Below, piece by piece: positions 1 through 8,302 of a stretch of 64,000 nucleotides of DNA; within the stretch, counting starts at the first letter, position 1, and every line of letters starts with the position of its first letter. The stretch spans positions 62,001 to 126,000 of the forward strand of contig CAVBWZ010000003.1 of NCBI GenBank assembly GCA_963599445.1, given 5' to 3'. Source of the stretch: UBA9732 sp963599445. GTDB lineage: Bacteria > Spirochaetota > Spirochaetia > Sphaerochaetales > Sphaerochaetaceae. The notes beneath the pieces are model-generated. The model had not been told where the DNA came from and ran no database searches. It worked only from the letters and a program-made list of their open reading frames with translations. A program made the position numbers and the translations under genes.

Positions 1-854
1 AGGCCTTTCACGAAGTATTTCTGAAGGAATGGATACAATACGATTATTGGAAGCGTAGAGGTTATGATGACAGCGCTCTTTATGGATATTGAGAGCGTTG
101 CGGTATCTGTAGATGCGCTGCTGCTGTCGCCAAGTACCATTGTTCCGTTGACGATGTTTCTAAGGAACAACATGACCGGATACTGTTTCGTGTTGAGGTA
201 TATGAGACCGTTGAACCAGTCGTTCCAGAAGAATACGGCATAGTAGAGTCCAACGGTGGCTATCGCCGCAGTGGAAAGAGGAAGGATTATCCTAGGAAGT
301 ATGGAGAAGTACCCAATGCCGTCTATGAGGGCGGCCTCCTCTATCTCCTGAGGCAAAGCTTTGAAGAAGTTTACCATTATTATCAGATTGAACTGGTTTA
401 TGGCAAACGGTATTAACATTGCAAAGCGTGTACCGGTAAGGTGAAGAGACGATATGAGAAGATAGTTTGGAATGAGTCCCCCGGCGAAATACATGGAGAA
501 TATGACCATCTTCATGAGAATTCTCTGTCCCTTGAGGTAGGTTTTGGAAAGAGGGTATGCAAACAGAATCGTCATGCAAAGGGCTATGAACGTACCTGCA
601 ATGGTATAGAATATCGTGTTTCCATACGCTCTGAAGAAATTGGGGTACGTGAAGATCTGTTTGTAGGCCTCGAAGTTTATCCCCTTTGGTATGAGTCTGA
701 CCTGATTGTTGATTATCGCCTTTGGGGAGGACAACGAGAGCGACACCATATAGATGAACGGGATTATGCAAATAAGCAATGAAAACACCATCACTGCATA
801 GATGATGACGTTGAGGACCTTTGAGGAAGCTGATGTATCCTTTACTTTTGGCAT
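1..854 (-). CDS. Sugar ABC transporter permease, LplC/YtcP type (3' end outside window)
   Basis: Second inner-membrane permease of a carbohydrate ABC importer. The reading frame is open from the ATG at 854 to the window edge, so about 284 residues are visible and the C-terminus is missing. Translation gives MPKVKDTSASSKVLNV, then a hydrophobic segment (residues about 16-40) and further membrane spans. The cytoplasmic EAA loop is readable as EEAALIDGIGYFSIL, the contact with the ATPase subunit. A Shine-Dalgarno sequence (GGGGAGG, complement of 862-868) precedes the start. It lies 16 bases after the preceding permease gene and is almost certainly cotranscribed with it and the binding protein. 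No ATPase gene is visible, as is usual for importers that share a common MsmX-like ATPase. The substrate is not identifiable. Confidence 0.9.
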   Translation of the reverse strand, partial: MPKVKDTSASSKVLNVIIYAVMVFSLLICIIPFIYMVSLSLSSPKAIINNQVRLIPKGINFEAYKQIFTYPNFFRAYGNTIFYTIAGTFIALCMTILFAYPLSKTYLKGQRILMKMVIFSMYFAGGLIPNYLLISSLHLTGTRFAMLIPFAINQFNLIIMVNFFKALPQEIEEAALIDGIGYFSILPRIILPLSTAAIATVGLYYAVFFWNDWFNGLIYLNTKQYPVMLFLRNIVNGTMVLGDSSSASTDTATLSISIKSAVIITSTLPIIVLYPFLQKYFVKG

Positions 855-870
855 TCAAGAACCTCCCCTA

Positions 871-1815
871 TCAGTATATTCCATCACCTGTCAAAAGCTT
901 TGACAGCCTATTGGAGCCGGATACAAGGACAAGTCCTATGACTCCGGAGAAAAGACCTATCGCCGTTGCGTACGAATAGTTCTGGTTCGTAAGACCTGTT
1001 CTATACACAAGTGTGTCTATTATGTCACTGACGGAGCTGTTGCTTGGAGTATACATGAGAAGGACCTTCTCGAATCCAAGGCTCAGGAGCCTTCCCACTT
1101 CAAGGATGAGCATGACCATGATCGTTGGCAGAATGGAGGGCAACGTTACATGGAGGATCTGCTGGAAACGGCCTGCTCCATCTATCTCCGCCGCTTCATA
1201 CAGATCGCTGTTTATGTTCGTTATGGACGCAAGGTAGATTATGGCCGTCCACCCGGTGAACTGCCAAGCACCAGAAGCTATGTACAAGAACCGAAAATAC
1301 TGCGGTTCGTTCATGTAGTACACAGGCTGAAGATGCAGGACGTTGACTCTGAACTGATTGAAAAGACCTGACGAAGGAGAAAGGATTTCAGTCATCATTG
1401 CAATGACGACCACAGTCGAGATAAACCTTGGCATATAGGAGATGGTCTGTACGACCTTCTTGAACCTCTTCCTGTTCACTTCGTTCAGAAGTATTGCAAA
1501 GACTATAGGAAGAGGGAAAGTGAAGACTATGTTCAGAAGACTGAGGGAAAGCGTATTCCTGAAGGCCCTCCAGAACGCAGGATCCTCGAAGAAACGTTTG
1601 AAATATCTGAAACCAACCCATTCAGTTCCAAAGATGCCCTTTCCCGGACGGTACTTCCTGAACGCAAGCACATTTCCAATCATTGGTATGTACTTGAACA
1701 CTATGAAGTAGACCACTGGCACAACCATCATAAGATAAAGTTGCCAATAGCGTCTGAAATGACGCTGAAGGGGCGACCTTCCGTTGATATTCCGCCCAAC
1801 ATCCCGTTTTCCCAT
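871..1815 (-). CDS. Sugar ABC transporter permease, LplB type
   Basis: Integral membrane permease (314 residues) of the same carbohydrate importer. The first membrane segment is at about residues 25-45 (LMMVVPVVYFIVF), followed by the conserved KYIPMIGN region typical of LplB proteins. The EAA loop reads EAAEIDGAGRFQQILHVTLP. A start at 1815 is supported by GAGGAA about five bases upstream. The gene follows the binding-protein gene after 139 bases that contain a strong hairpin, and precedes the LplC-type gene by 16 bases, the standard binding protein-LplB-LplC order. The family assignment is secure; the sugar is unknown. Confidence 0.92.
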   Translation of the reverse strand: MGKRDVGRNINGRSPLQRHFRRYWQLYLMMVVPVVYFIVFKYIPMIGNVLAFRKYRPGKGIFGTEWVGFRYFKRFFEDPAFWRAFRNTLSLSLLNIVFTFPLPIVFAILLNEVNRKRFKKVVQTISYMPRFISTVVVIAMMTEILSPSSGLFNQFRVNVLHLQPVYYMNEPQYFRFLYIASGAWQFTGWTAIIYLASITNINSDLYEAAEIDGAGRFQQILHVTLPSILPTIMVMLILEVGRLLSLGFEKVLLMYTPSNSSVSDIIDTLVYRTGLTNQNYSYATAIGLFSGVIGLVLVSGSNRLSKLLTGDGIY

Positions 1816-1884
1816 GGGTTCCTCGCTGTCGCTATGCTGTTTTCTCTGCAGTGCTCCCTATGGTATCACTGCAGATTCCAATAT

Positions 1885-1914
1885 GCGGGAGGGCTCCAAA
1901 GGGAACCCTCCCGC
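1885..1914 (-). promoter_or_regulatory. Intercistronic hairpin between binding protein and permease genes
   Basis: GCGGGAGGG (1885-1893) pairs perfectly with CCCTCCCGC (1906-1914). No T-run follows on the minus strand, so it is not a classical terminator. In sugar ABC operons such hairpins commonly protect the upstream binding-protein mRNA or partly terminate, giving excess binding protein over permease. That role is inferred here. Confidence 0.6.
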
Positions 1915-1954
1915 CAAATGAGTTCAAAATTGGACTATTCCAAATGACATCCTA

Positions 1955-3493
1955 TCAGAGGTTCTCGTTGTAGAGGGCGCAGTACTTGTCGATTCCAAGC
2001 TTCTGCATCTCTGCAACATAAGCATCCCAATCCTTGTCGATGCTCTTCTTTCCAGTAAGGAAAGCATCGCACCATACTTCGAATGCATCTGCAAGAGGAG
2101 TCATGAGAGTCGTAGCCTCTTCTGCGGAGTCGTCGTCGAACTTTGGTGTTGGTGGAATGTACTGGATGACATCGCCAATGGCCTCGACCGCTGCATTGAT
2201 CTGGCTGTAGTTCTCATCGTACTTGGTCATCTCGCGGCTGTTGACCCAGATCATCTGCGTGACGTCGCTGCCACAACCGTAGTTGAGCTGCATGTACTTG
2301 TAGATGCCCTCTGCCGAGTTCTTGATTTCGTCTGTGTACTCGACCTTTCCATCGACCATATTGTATGTGACGCCTTCCTTTCCAATGCACCAGAGAAGAG
2401 CGGCTTCTTCAGAGAAGAACATTTTGTCCACGGCACGGACGATCTGCTCGAAATCCTTTCTTTCCGCTGTCTTTGCAGGGAACATGATACCGCTGCCTGT
2501 GCGGTTCTTCTGCTGGTGGTGTGCACCTGCAGGACCTGCAAGGGCTGGGTACATCTGAAGCTTGAAGCCTTCTACCTCGCTTGCAGCTTCGACTCCGCCA
2601 ATCTGGTCGTAGTATGCCCATGTCGCCATCGAAGCGCCAGTAGCCATCTTTCTTGACCAAATGCCACCATCGATTGGATCGGCCATTTCAGGGTCAAGGA
2701 GTCCTTCTGCATAGAGCTTTGCAAAGAATGAGATGTATGCCTTGAACTCTTCGCTGACAGCAGCTGCGAAGAACTGCTTGTCGCTGTAGTCCCAGGAGAG
2801 AACCCTTGATCCACCAGCACCGTTCTTTCCAATCGAAAGACCAAATGCAGGCATCGTCATCCTGTAGAGGACCCTTGGTCCAGCAAGGATTGTAAGAGGA
2901 TATGAAGAAGGATTGACTTCCTTGTACTTCTTGAGGATTTCGTAGAGGTCGTCGTATGTCTTTGGAGCTTCGAATCCATACTGCTCGAGGAAATCCTGTC
3001 TCATGATGAGACCACCATCGTAGAATGGGACATCGGTGAGGGATGGAAGGTAGTAGAGCTTTCCATCCTTGAGCCTGAGAGTCTCTATGTCATCCTGCAT
3101 TCCAAACTTCTCGACCATTGCGTTCCAGTTTGGAGTCCAATCACTGTAGTCGCTTATTGGAACGATTGCTCCGTTCATTGCCAACGATGCATTCTCACCT
3201 GTCGTTGTCTGGTAGAGAATCACATCAGGAGCATTCGTCTGAGTGTTGAGTGCAAGAGAGACCTTTGTGGAATAGTCCGCAATTGGAATGATCTCCCAAT
3301 CGACCTCTGCGTTTGCAAGTTTCTGAGCCTCGACGACGGTGAGCCAATTCTCCTTGAACGGCAGCGTAGCATTATCGGAATAATACATGCTGAACTTCAC
3401 TGGTCCATCGTTGGTCGCTTCCTGTGCGGCCTGCGCGAACACAGAACAGAAAGCAGTCAGAGCCACTAGAGCGATAAGTAGTGTCTTTTTCAT
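1955..3493 (-). CDS. Extracellular solute-binding protein of sugar ABC importer
   Basis: Secreted carbohydrate-binding component (512 residues) for the two permeases downstream. The start at 3493 is chosen because it gives a clean Sec signal peptide (MKKTLLIALVALTAF, probable cleavage after VFA) and has GGAAGGGA just upstream; a longer frame to 3571 lacks these. The mature part has the size and Trp/Tyr/Asp-rich character of LplA/family-1 binding proteins. The lipobox is poor (TAFC with Phe before Cys), so a soluble periplasmic protein is more likely than a lipoprotein. The promoter lies at 3548-3576. Confidence 0.88.
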   Translation of the reverse strand: MKKTLLIALVALTAFCSVFAQAAQEATNDGPVKFSMYYSDNATLPFKENWLTVVEAQKLANAEVDWEIIPIADYSTKVSLALNTQTNAPDVILYQTTTGENASLAMNGAIVPISDYSDWTPNWNAMVEKFGMQDDIETLRLKDGKLYYLPSLTDVPFYDGGLIMRQDFLEQYGFEAPKTYDDLYEILKKYKEVNPSSYPLTILAGPRVLYRMTMPAFGLSIGKNGAGGSRVLSWDYSDKQFFAAAVSEEFKAYISFFAKLYAEGLLDPEMADPIDGGIWSRKMATGASMATWAYYDQIGGVEAASEVEGFKLQMYPALAGPAGAHHQQKNRTGSGIMFPAKTAERKDFEQIVRAVDKMFFSEEAALLWCIGKEGVTYNMVDGKVEYTDEIKNSAEGIYKYMQLNYGCGSDVTQMIWVNSREMTKYDENYSQINAAVEAIGDVIQYIPPTPKFDDDSAEEATTLMTPLADAFEVWCDAFLTGKKSIDKDWDAYVAEMQKLGIDKYCALYNENL

Positions 3494-3547
3494 TTTTCCC
3501 TTCCTTTTGCTTTTGTTTAGAGGAGGGTCCAACCCCACCTCAAATCC

Positions 3548-3576
3548 ACAATAGAATGGGAAACGCCACAAGTCAA
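3548..3576 (-). promoter_or_regulatory. Promoter of the sugar importer operon
   Basis: On the minus strand TTGACT (complement of 3571-3576), a 17-base spacer, then TATTGT (3548-3553). Transcription would start near 3541, giving a leader of about 48 bases. Confidence 0.55.
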
Positions 3577-3599
3577 GAAAAATCAGTTTTACAATTGTT

Positions 3600-3630
3600 A
3601 GTCATCAATAGTCATCAAAGCGGTCATCGA
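3600..3630. promoter_or_regulatory. Tandem 9-bp direct repeats upstream of the importer promoter
   Basis: AGTCATCAA at 3600-3608 and 3610-3618 and a variant GGTCATCGA at 3622-3630, spaced about one helical turn. They lie 24-54 bases upstream of the -35 box, where an activator would bind. No regulator gene is adjacent, so the role is inferred. Confidence 0.35.
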
Positions 3631-3664
3631 AACGCCATCGTAACCGTCAAGGCCAAATGAAGAA

Positions 3665-4453
3665 CTACAGCCTCTGGTCCTTCTCGACATCAAGGAAATA
3701 GCGGTAGGTATCCACCTTGAGCTCACCACAGGCAGGCTCGTCGCAAACGATCACGGCGTTGTTATGAAGCTGAAGTGCACTGCACGTCCATTTCTGACTC
3801 ACACCACCCTCGACAGTGTGGGCAAGAGCCCTTGCCTTGTTGTGGCCGTTTATAAGGACCATGACCTCCTTGGAATCCGTGACGGTGCCAACGCCTACTG
3901 ACAAGGCATAGGAGGGAACCTTTGAAGGGTCGTTTCCAAAGAAGCGTGAATTGACGATCTTCGTATCCGAGGTGAGCGTCCTCACACCGGTCCTTGAGGA
4001 CAATGAGGTATACGGCTCATTGAAGGCAATGTGTCCGTCAACGCCAATGCCGCCCATGAAGAGGTCTATACCTCCATAGGACGCAATCTTCTCCTCGTAC
4101 CTGAGGCACTCCTCGACAGGATCCTTCGCCATACCGTCAAGGATATTCACGTTCTCCTTTGGAATGTCTATATGGTCAAAGAAGTTGCTCCACATGAAGT
4201 ACCAGTAGCTCTGGTCGTGCGTCTTTGGAAGGCCAACATACTCATCCATGTTGAACGTAACGACGTTCTTGAACGACACCTCGCCTTTCCTGTTCATCTC
4301 CACGAGGTTTCTGTACACACCAAGCGGCGACGATCCAGTTGGAAGGCCCAACACGAAAGGCCTATCCTCCTTATGTCCATTGATGGCGGCGACAATGTGG
4401 CGTGCAGCCCAAAGACTCATCTTCTCGTAATCGCTCTGAATGACAACTCTCAT
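3665..4453 (-). CDS. nagB: Glucosamine-6-phosphate deaminase
   Basis: Converts glucosamine-6-phosphate to fructose-6-phosphate and ammonia in the cytoplasm, the entry of amino sugars into glycolysis. The 262-residue protein is close to E. coli NagB over its whole length (WAARHIV, RPFVLGLPTG, FNMDEYVGLP, HIAFNEP, SRFF). The catalytic Asp, Asp-x-His and Glu are seen at about D70, D139, H141 and E146, matching E. coli D72, D141, H143 and E148. AGGAGG lies just before the start. Its position directly after the sugar importer suggests, but does not prove, that the importer handles amino sugars. Confidence 0.97.
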   Translation of the reverse strand: MRVVIQSDYEKMSLWAARHIVAAINGHKEDRPFVLGLPTGSSPLGVYRNLVEMNRKGEVSFKNVVTFNMDEYVGLPKTHDQSYWYFMWSNFFDHIDIPKENVNILDGMAKDPVEECLRYEEKIASYGGIDLFMGGIGVDGHIAFNEPYTSLSSRTGVRTLTSDTKIVNSRFFGNDPSKVPSYALSVGVGTVTDSKEVMVLINGHNKARALAHTVEGGVSQKWTCSALQLHNNAVIVCDEPACGELKVDTYRYFLDVEKDQRL

Positions 4454-4463
4454 GGAAACCTCC

Positions 4464-4496
4464 TATAAGGAACTTTCAAGCATGCAGCTTTCAAGT
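4464..4496. repeat. Degenerate copy of the AACTTTCAA extragenic repeat
   Basis: AGGAACTTTCAAG followed by a second CTTTCAAG lies between nagB and the next gene. It resembles the ends of the 167-bp elements at 6121 and 56229, but is partial. Confidence 0.3.
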
Positions 4497-4510
4497 CCAA
4501 GCAAACAATA

Positions 4511-5197
4511 TCACGAATCGCAGCGCTTTTCCACAACCACCCCGGTGTTCTTGAATATGAGACCTTCACCTACGACACCCCTCACGAACGACAACGGATA
4601 GACGGTGGATCTCCTGCCTATGACGACACCAGGGTTGAGCACGCTGTTGCAGCCAACCTCTACATAGTCGCCCACAAATGCGCCCAACTTGGCAAGGTTC
4701 GTGGGAAGCTCGCCAAGGAGAGGCCCTCCGTGCACCACGACCGGCTTTCTGTCCGCACGCACGTTCGAAGTCACCGCGCCTGCCCCAAAATGAGCATGGA
4801 AGCCAAGGACGCTGTCGCCCACGTAGTTGAAATGCGGCACCTCGCAGCAGTCGAAAAGAATGCAGTTCTTCAGCTCCGTGGAATTGCCCACAACGCAGTC
4901 CGCTCCAACCAGGACGCCGCCCCGCACAAACGCACAATGCCGCACCTCAGCACGCGGGCCTATGACGCACGGGCCTACCAAACATGCCGATTCGCTTACA
5001 CTTGCGCTTCTATGCACCCATACAGACCGATGTCTCTGTTTATACTCATCCGTCGGCAGACTTTGACCTATATGCATGACTATCTCACCTATCTTTGGAA
5101 CCACGTCCCACGGGTATTCGACGTTCTCCAGCCAAGGCTTGGCCAAAGTATGCTCCAAATCAAACAGACTCGTCACTTTGTAAATTTCAGTATTCAT
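4511..5197 (-). CDS. Left-handed beta-helix (hexapeptide repeat) acyltransferase-like protein
   Basis: 228-residue protein built mainly of hexapeptide repeats (for example ESACLVGPCVIGPRAEV and LVGADCVVGNST), the fold of acyltransferases and of the C-terminal half of GlmU-type sugar-nucleotide enzymes. It resembles the stand-alone proteins related to UDP-N-acetylglucosamine pyrophosphorylase. The N-terminal 60 residues include LFDLEHTLAKPW; no nucleotidyltransferase P-loop is present, so pyrophosphorylase activity is unlikely. AAGGATAG precedes the start at 5197. An amino-sugar acyltransferase role fits the neighbouring nagB, but the substrate is unknown. Confidence 0.75.
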   Translation of the reverse strand: MNTEIYKVTSLFDLEHTLAKPWLENVEYPWDVVPKIGEIVMHIGQSLPTDEYKQRHRSVWVHRSASVSESACLVGPCVIGPRAEVRHCAFVRGGVLVGADCVVGNSTELKNCILFDCCEVPHFNYVGDSVLGFHAHFGAGAVTSNVRADRKPVVVHGGPLLGELPTNLAKLGAFVGDYVEVGCNSVLNPGVVIGRRSTVYPLSFVRGVVGEGLIFKNTGVVVEKRCDS

Positions 5198-5212
5198 CTT
5201 ACTATCCTTCTC

Positions 5213-6058
5213 TCATGGCAGTTCTTTGATACGCTCAGCCTCGACAAGAACACGAAGTTGATATTGTGCAATCTCTTGCAGTTGTCTAAAACGCTCCTCT
5301 TTTGACAAACCTTGCTTGATAAGCTCGGCATTATGAGTTTCCAAATTTGACAACACCGTCAACTCTGGAATAGAGGCAAAATCACGAATATTACTGTTTT
5401 TCGAAAGCTCTGGATTGGCATCGCGCCAGTTTTTAGCCGTACATCCAAACAGAGCAACGTTAAGCAAATCAGCCTCATCTGCATAAGCCAACCATTCGTT
5501 TGATTTCGAATAATTGTTCCGAGGAAGAACGTAATTCTTTATGGCATCCGTATGGATCAAATAATTGCTCTTGGAAAGAAAACGTTTAGCACTCCACTCC
5601 AATTTAAGCCTATCGTTCTCATCATCCTTGAGTCTTTGGTATTCCTTGAGAAGGTACAATTTAAAGATAGGGCTTATGGCAGATCCAAATTCAAACGCAA
5701 TATCCTTGTGTGCGTAGGTACCACCATAACGCCCAGCCTGCACATACATGCCAATGGCATTCGTCTTGTCAATCCATTCTTTTGCACTTAGTGTAAATGT
5801 ATGTAAACCAGCTTCCTTTCTAAAGTGGTCGAATTCGACCACTTTGAAATCCGGATTATACAAAATCTCCCAAGCACCAAGGAATTCCAGCGTTGTTCGA
5901 GAGCGAAGCCAATTTTTGATTACATCCGCAGCACGTGTTGCATCTGTCCGGGCTTTTGCCATGTCAGTAAGACTTATGTAATCACATTGGTCAATGTTCA
6001 TAATGGTCACGGGTGTATGTTGCACTGTAATCAATGACGTTTTTCTTCCAACACTCAT
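5213..6058 (-). CDS. KilA-N domain protein
   Basis: 281-residue protein with an N-terminal KilA-N domain (about residues 15-115; YISLTDMAKA, WLRSRTTLEFLGAWE, SGRYGGTYAH-like AGRYGGTYAHKDIAFEF), a presumed DNA-binding module of phages and large DNA viruses, and a C-terminal charged region. Stand-alone chromosomal copies are common in gut bacteria; their function is unknown. The start at 6058 is preceded by AGAGGAGG; an in-frame ATG 45 bases further upstream has no such site. The gene holds a 24-base perfect palindrome at codons 72-79. It ends 15 bases before the beta-helix gene start, which may be read through from it. Confidence 0.85.
   Translation of the reverse strand: MSVGRKTSLITVQHTPVTIMNIDQCDYISLTDMAKARTDATRAADVIKNWLRSRTTLEFLGAWEILYNPDFKVVEFDHFRKEAGLHTFTLSAKEWIDKTNAIGMYVQAGRYGGTYAHKDIAFEFGSAISPIFKLYLLKEYQRLKDDENDRLKLEWSAKRFLSKSNYLIHTDAIKNYVLPRNNYSKSNEWLAYADEADLLNVALFGCTAKNWRDANPELSKNSNIRDFASIPELTVLSNLETHNAELIKQGLSKEERFRQLQEIAQYQLRVLVEAERIKELP
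5822..5845. promoter_or_regulatory. 24-base perfect palindrome inside the KilA-N gene
   Basis: AAAGTGGTCGAA joined directly to its reverse complement, with no spacer. It encodes KVVEFDHF on the minus strand. A perfect 12-base arm is not expected by chance in 64 kb, and comparable repeats occur in the RhuM and ORF6N genes of this window. Confidence 0.8.
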
Positions 6059-6120
6059 TCTTTTCCTCCTCTGGTATTGCAAATCGGTATCACCCTTTTT
6101 CATACAATTAGACTGCTACT

Positions 6121-6287
6121 GAGGAACTTTCAAAACTTCTTCATGCGTCCTGGCCATGCCCTGCACGGCTGGAACCACGCCTTCAGCAACTTCACAATAC
6201 ACAAAGTATTGTCTCAGTCGCTTCAGACGGCTTCCATCTCGGCATTCCATGTCCAATCCACACAAAGCATAGTTTTGAAAGTTACTC
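6121..6287. mobile_element. 167-bp inverted-repeat element, copy A (MITE/BIME-like)
   Basis: Left end AGGAACTTTCAAAACT (6122-6137); the right end is the near-perfect complement (6271-6287). The interior matches the reverse complement of 56229-56396 over its full length, and an internal hairpin ACAATAC/GTATTGT is replaced there by ATGATAC/GTATCAT. No reading frame is shared on the strand of any gene and no target duplication is obvious. It may be a non-autonomous mobile element or a structured RNA. No transposase is present in the window. Confidence 0.65.
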
Positions 6288-6316
6288 TATTGAAAGAATA
6301 AAACAGGGACTGACAT

Positions 6317-6463
6317 ATGCCAACACCTTTTCATCTCACCCAGAGACATACAACTATGGAAAAACCCAGCTTGACGATTGGGCGAACCCATGGTAGCTTC
6401 TATATGGAAGCGGACATATTCCGCTTAAATCTTCATTTGACCATGCATCAACCATCTGCATGA
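6317..6463 (+). CDS. Possible small protein of 48 residues, unrecognised
   Basis: A short frame with ATG at 6317 and AGGGA eight bases upstream, between the repeat element and tatD. The product is mildly basic, has no signal peptide or membrane segment and matches nothing I recognise. A small hairpin (AAGCGG/CCGCTT) lies inside it at about 6408-6427. It may be spurious. Confidence 0.2.
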   Translation: MPTPFHLTQRHTTMEKPSLTIGRTHGSFYMEADIFRLNLHLTMHQPSA

Positions 6464-6491
6464 CAGAATAACTATATAGGAAGTGACCTCC

Positions 6492-7268
6492 ATGCGTTTT
6501 TTCGACACACATTGCCATATTGGACTGATACACGAAGACCAGCTTGAACAGCTCATAGCTGTGCAGTATGCAAAGAGGGCCGGAGTCGCCCACATCGTCT
6601 CCATATGCAACAGCCTTACGGACTTCGAAACAGTGTACAACAACCTCAAGAGCGCAAAGAACGTCTACCATGCCGTGGGCGTATCGCCAACGGAAAGCGG
6701 CAACGTACTGCTCAACTGGGAGACGGACATACAAAAGTTCCTCAAGATGGACAGGGTTATAGCCGTTGGAGAGACAGGCCTGGACTATGGCAAGTACAAG
6801 CAGTATCAGGACATACAGGTCGAAATGTTCCTCAAGCACCTTGAGATTGCAAGAAGGGCACACCTACCCGTAATCATCCACAACAGAGAGGCGGGAGCCC
6901 ACATCCTTGACATACTCAAGACCAACATTCCAGAGGAAGGTGCCATATTCCACTGCTACTCGGAGGACTGGGAGTATGCATTCAAGGCTATGGAACTGCC
7001 AGTGTACTTCTCGTTTGCAGGCAACATCACCTACAAGAACATAAGAAAGCTCACGGACACGGTAAGGAACCTTCCTGAAAACAGGATCCTGATCGAAAGC
7101 GAGGCTCCGTTCATGGTACCCGCAAAGTACACGAAACGCAGGAACAAGCCGGAGTACCTGCCGGAGACGGCCAAGGCCGTAGCGGACATCAAGGGAATCC
7201 CTCTTGAAGAGATGTCTGAGATTCTCTATCAGAACAGCCTCAACGCATTCCACCTCACAGAGGAGTGA
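6492..7268 (+). CDS. tatD: TatD-family metal-dependent hydrolase
   Basis: 258-residue TIM-barrel hydrolase of the TatD DNase family. Metal-site motifs seen: DTHCH near the N-terminus, GETGLDYGKY with the bridging Glu, VIIHNREA and FHCYSE. The start ATG at 6492 has AGGAAG upstream; a GTG nine bases earlier is less likely. Two departures from the usual pattern stand out: the final catalytic motif, normally ETD-P, reads ESEAPF (Asp to Glu), and the GxHPh motif reads GVSPTE. It precedes dus by eight bases, so the two are cotranscribed. Family assignment is firm; activity is less certain. Confidence 0.88.
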   Translation: MRFFDTHCHIGLIHEDQLEQLIAVQYAKRAGVAHIVSICNSLTDFETVYNNLKSAKNVYHAVGVSPTESGNVLLNWETDIQKFLKMDRVIAVGETGLDYGKYKQYQDIQVEMFLKHLEIARRAHLPVIIHNREAGAHILDILKTNIPEEGAIFHCYSEDWEYAFKAMELPVYFSFAGNITYKNIRKLTDTVRNLPENRILIESEAPFMVPAKYTKRRNKPEYLPETAKAVADIKGIPLEEMSEILYQNSLNAFHLTEE

Positions 7269-7276
7269 CCCGTAGA

Positions 7277-8257
7277 ATGGAAGACCTCCTCCACCCCGTC
7301 TCTATAGGAAACCTCAAGCTCTCTGGCAATGTGTTCCTTGCCCCTCTTGCAGGATACACGGACAAGATATTCCGTAGCATCTGTCTGCGCCACGGTGCAG
7401 ACCTTGCCTACACGGAGATGGTAAGCAGCGAAGGCGTTGCAAGGGACAGCGAGAAGACCGTCATGCTCATGGAAAGGGGCGAAGGCGAAAGCAACCTTGC
7501 GGTCCAGCTCTTCATGCCTGATGCAGACACCGCAAAGCGTTCAATCCCTGGAGTGATGGCCTACAAACCATCCATGATAGACATAAATGCGGGATGTCCC
7601 GTTCCAAAGGTCGTCAAAACAGGTGCGGGCAGCGCACTTCTCAAAAACCCAAGAGCGATAAGGGAAATAGTATCCACGCTTGTAGGGAATACAAACGTTC
7701 CGGTGACGATCAAGATAAGGACAGGTTGGGACGTGGATGGCATAAACTACCTGGAAACGGCGCAGGCGGCCTTCGACGGAGGAGCAAGTGCGGTATGTAT
7801 GCACGCAAGGACCCGCAGCCAGCTATACATGCCAACGGCTGACTGGAGCAGGCTCAAGGATCTGAAGTCCCATTTTCCAGAGAAGGTCATAATAGGCTCT
7901 GGAGACCTTTTCTGCGCCCAGGACGGCGTCAGAATGCTTGAAGAGACCGGTATAGACGCCATAATGTTCGCCCGCGGGGCGATTGGCAACCCATTCGTGT
8001 TCGAACAGGCCAAGGCCATAATGCAAGGCATGCAGCCGTATGAACCAACCGTACAGGAGAAGAAGGATTCCATAATGGAGCACCTCCACGGGCTTGTCGG
8101 CTTTCTTGGAGAGAACGCCGCCTGTAGGGAGATGAGAAAGCATGTATGCGCCTATCTCAAAGGCATTCCAAACAGCGCCAAAGTACGCCAGGCTGCAACC
8201 ACAGCGCTCACCGTAAATGCATACGAAGATGCCTTGGGACTGCTCCAATTGACCTAA
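7277..8257 (+). CDS. dus: tRNA-dihydrouridine synthase
   Basis: FMN-dependent enzyme reducing uridine to dihydrouridine in tRNA D-loops. The 326-residue product begins with the FMN-barrel motif LAPLAGYTDKIFR, carries the catalytic-cysteine motif DINAGCPVPKV and the following GSALLKNP loop, then IKIRTGWD and MHARTRSQ. ATG 7277 is used; GTG 7265 would overlap the tatD stop codon and lacks room for a ribosome site. GAGGAG at the end of tatD may couple translation of the two genes. Confidence 0.93.
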   Translation: MEDLLHPVSIGNLKLSGNVFLAPLAGYTDKIFRSICLRHGADLAYTEMVSSEGVARDSEKTVMLMERGEGESNLAVQLFMPDADTAKRSIPGVMAYKPSMIDINAGCPVPKVVKTGAGSALLKNPRAIREIVSTLVGNTNVPVTIKIRTGWDVDGINYLETAQAAFDGGASAVCMHARTRSQLYMPTADWSRLKDLKSHFPEKVIIGSGDLFCAQDGVRMLEETGIDAIMFARGAIGNPFVFEQAKAIMQGMQPYEPTVQEKKDSIMEHLHGLVGFLGENAACREMRKHVCAYLKGIPNSAKVRQAATTALTVNAYEDALGLLQLT

Positions 8258-8277
8258 TTCCACCTAAATGATAACGT
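8249..8277 (+). promoter_or_regulatory. Promoter before the purD-like gene
   Basis: TTGACC (8249-8254), 17-base spacer, TAACGT (8272-8277); it overlaps the end of dus. Confidence 0.4.
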
Positions 8278-8302
8278 TCCAAGACGTGGAGAAGAAAAAA
8301 GG

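Noticed and set aside
292..858. A 188-codon frame at the left edge on the minus strand
   Set aside because: It is a shifted frame of the LplC-type permease, whose true frame runs off the window edge and shows the EAA loop.
6077..6301. Frame covering repeat copy A that resembles a frame in copy B (56099-56323)
   Set aside because: The similarity is explained by the shared DNA repeat; the hairpin covariation favours structure over coding and no ribosome site exists.
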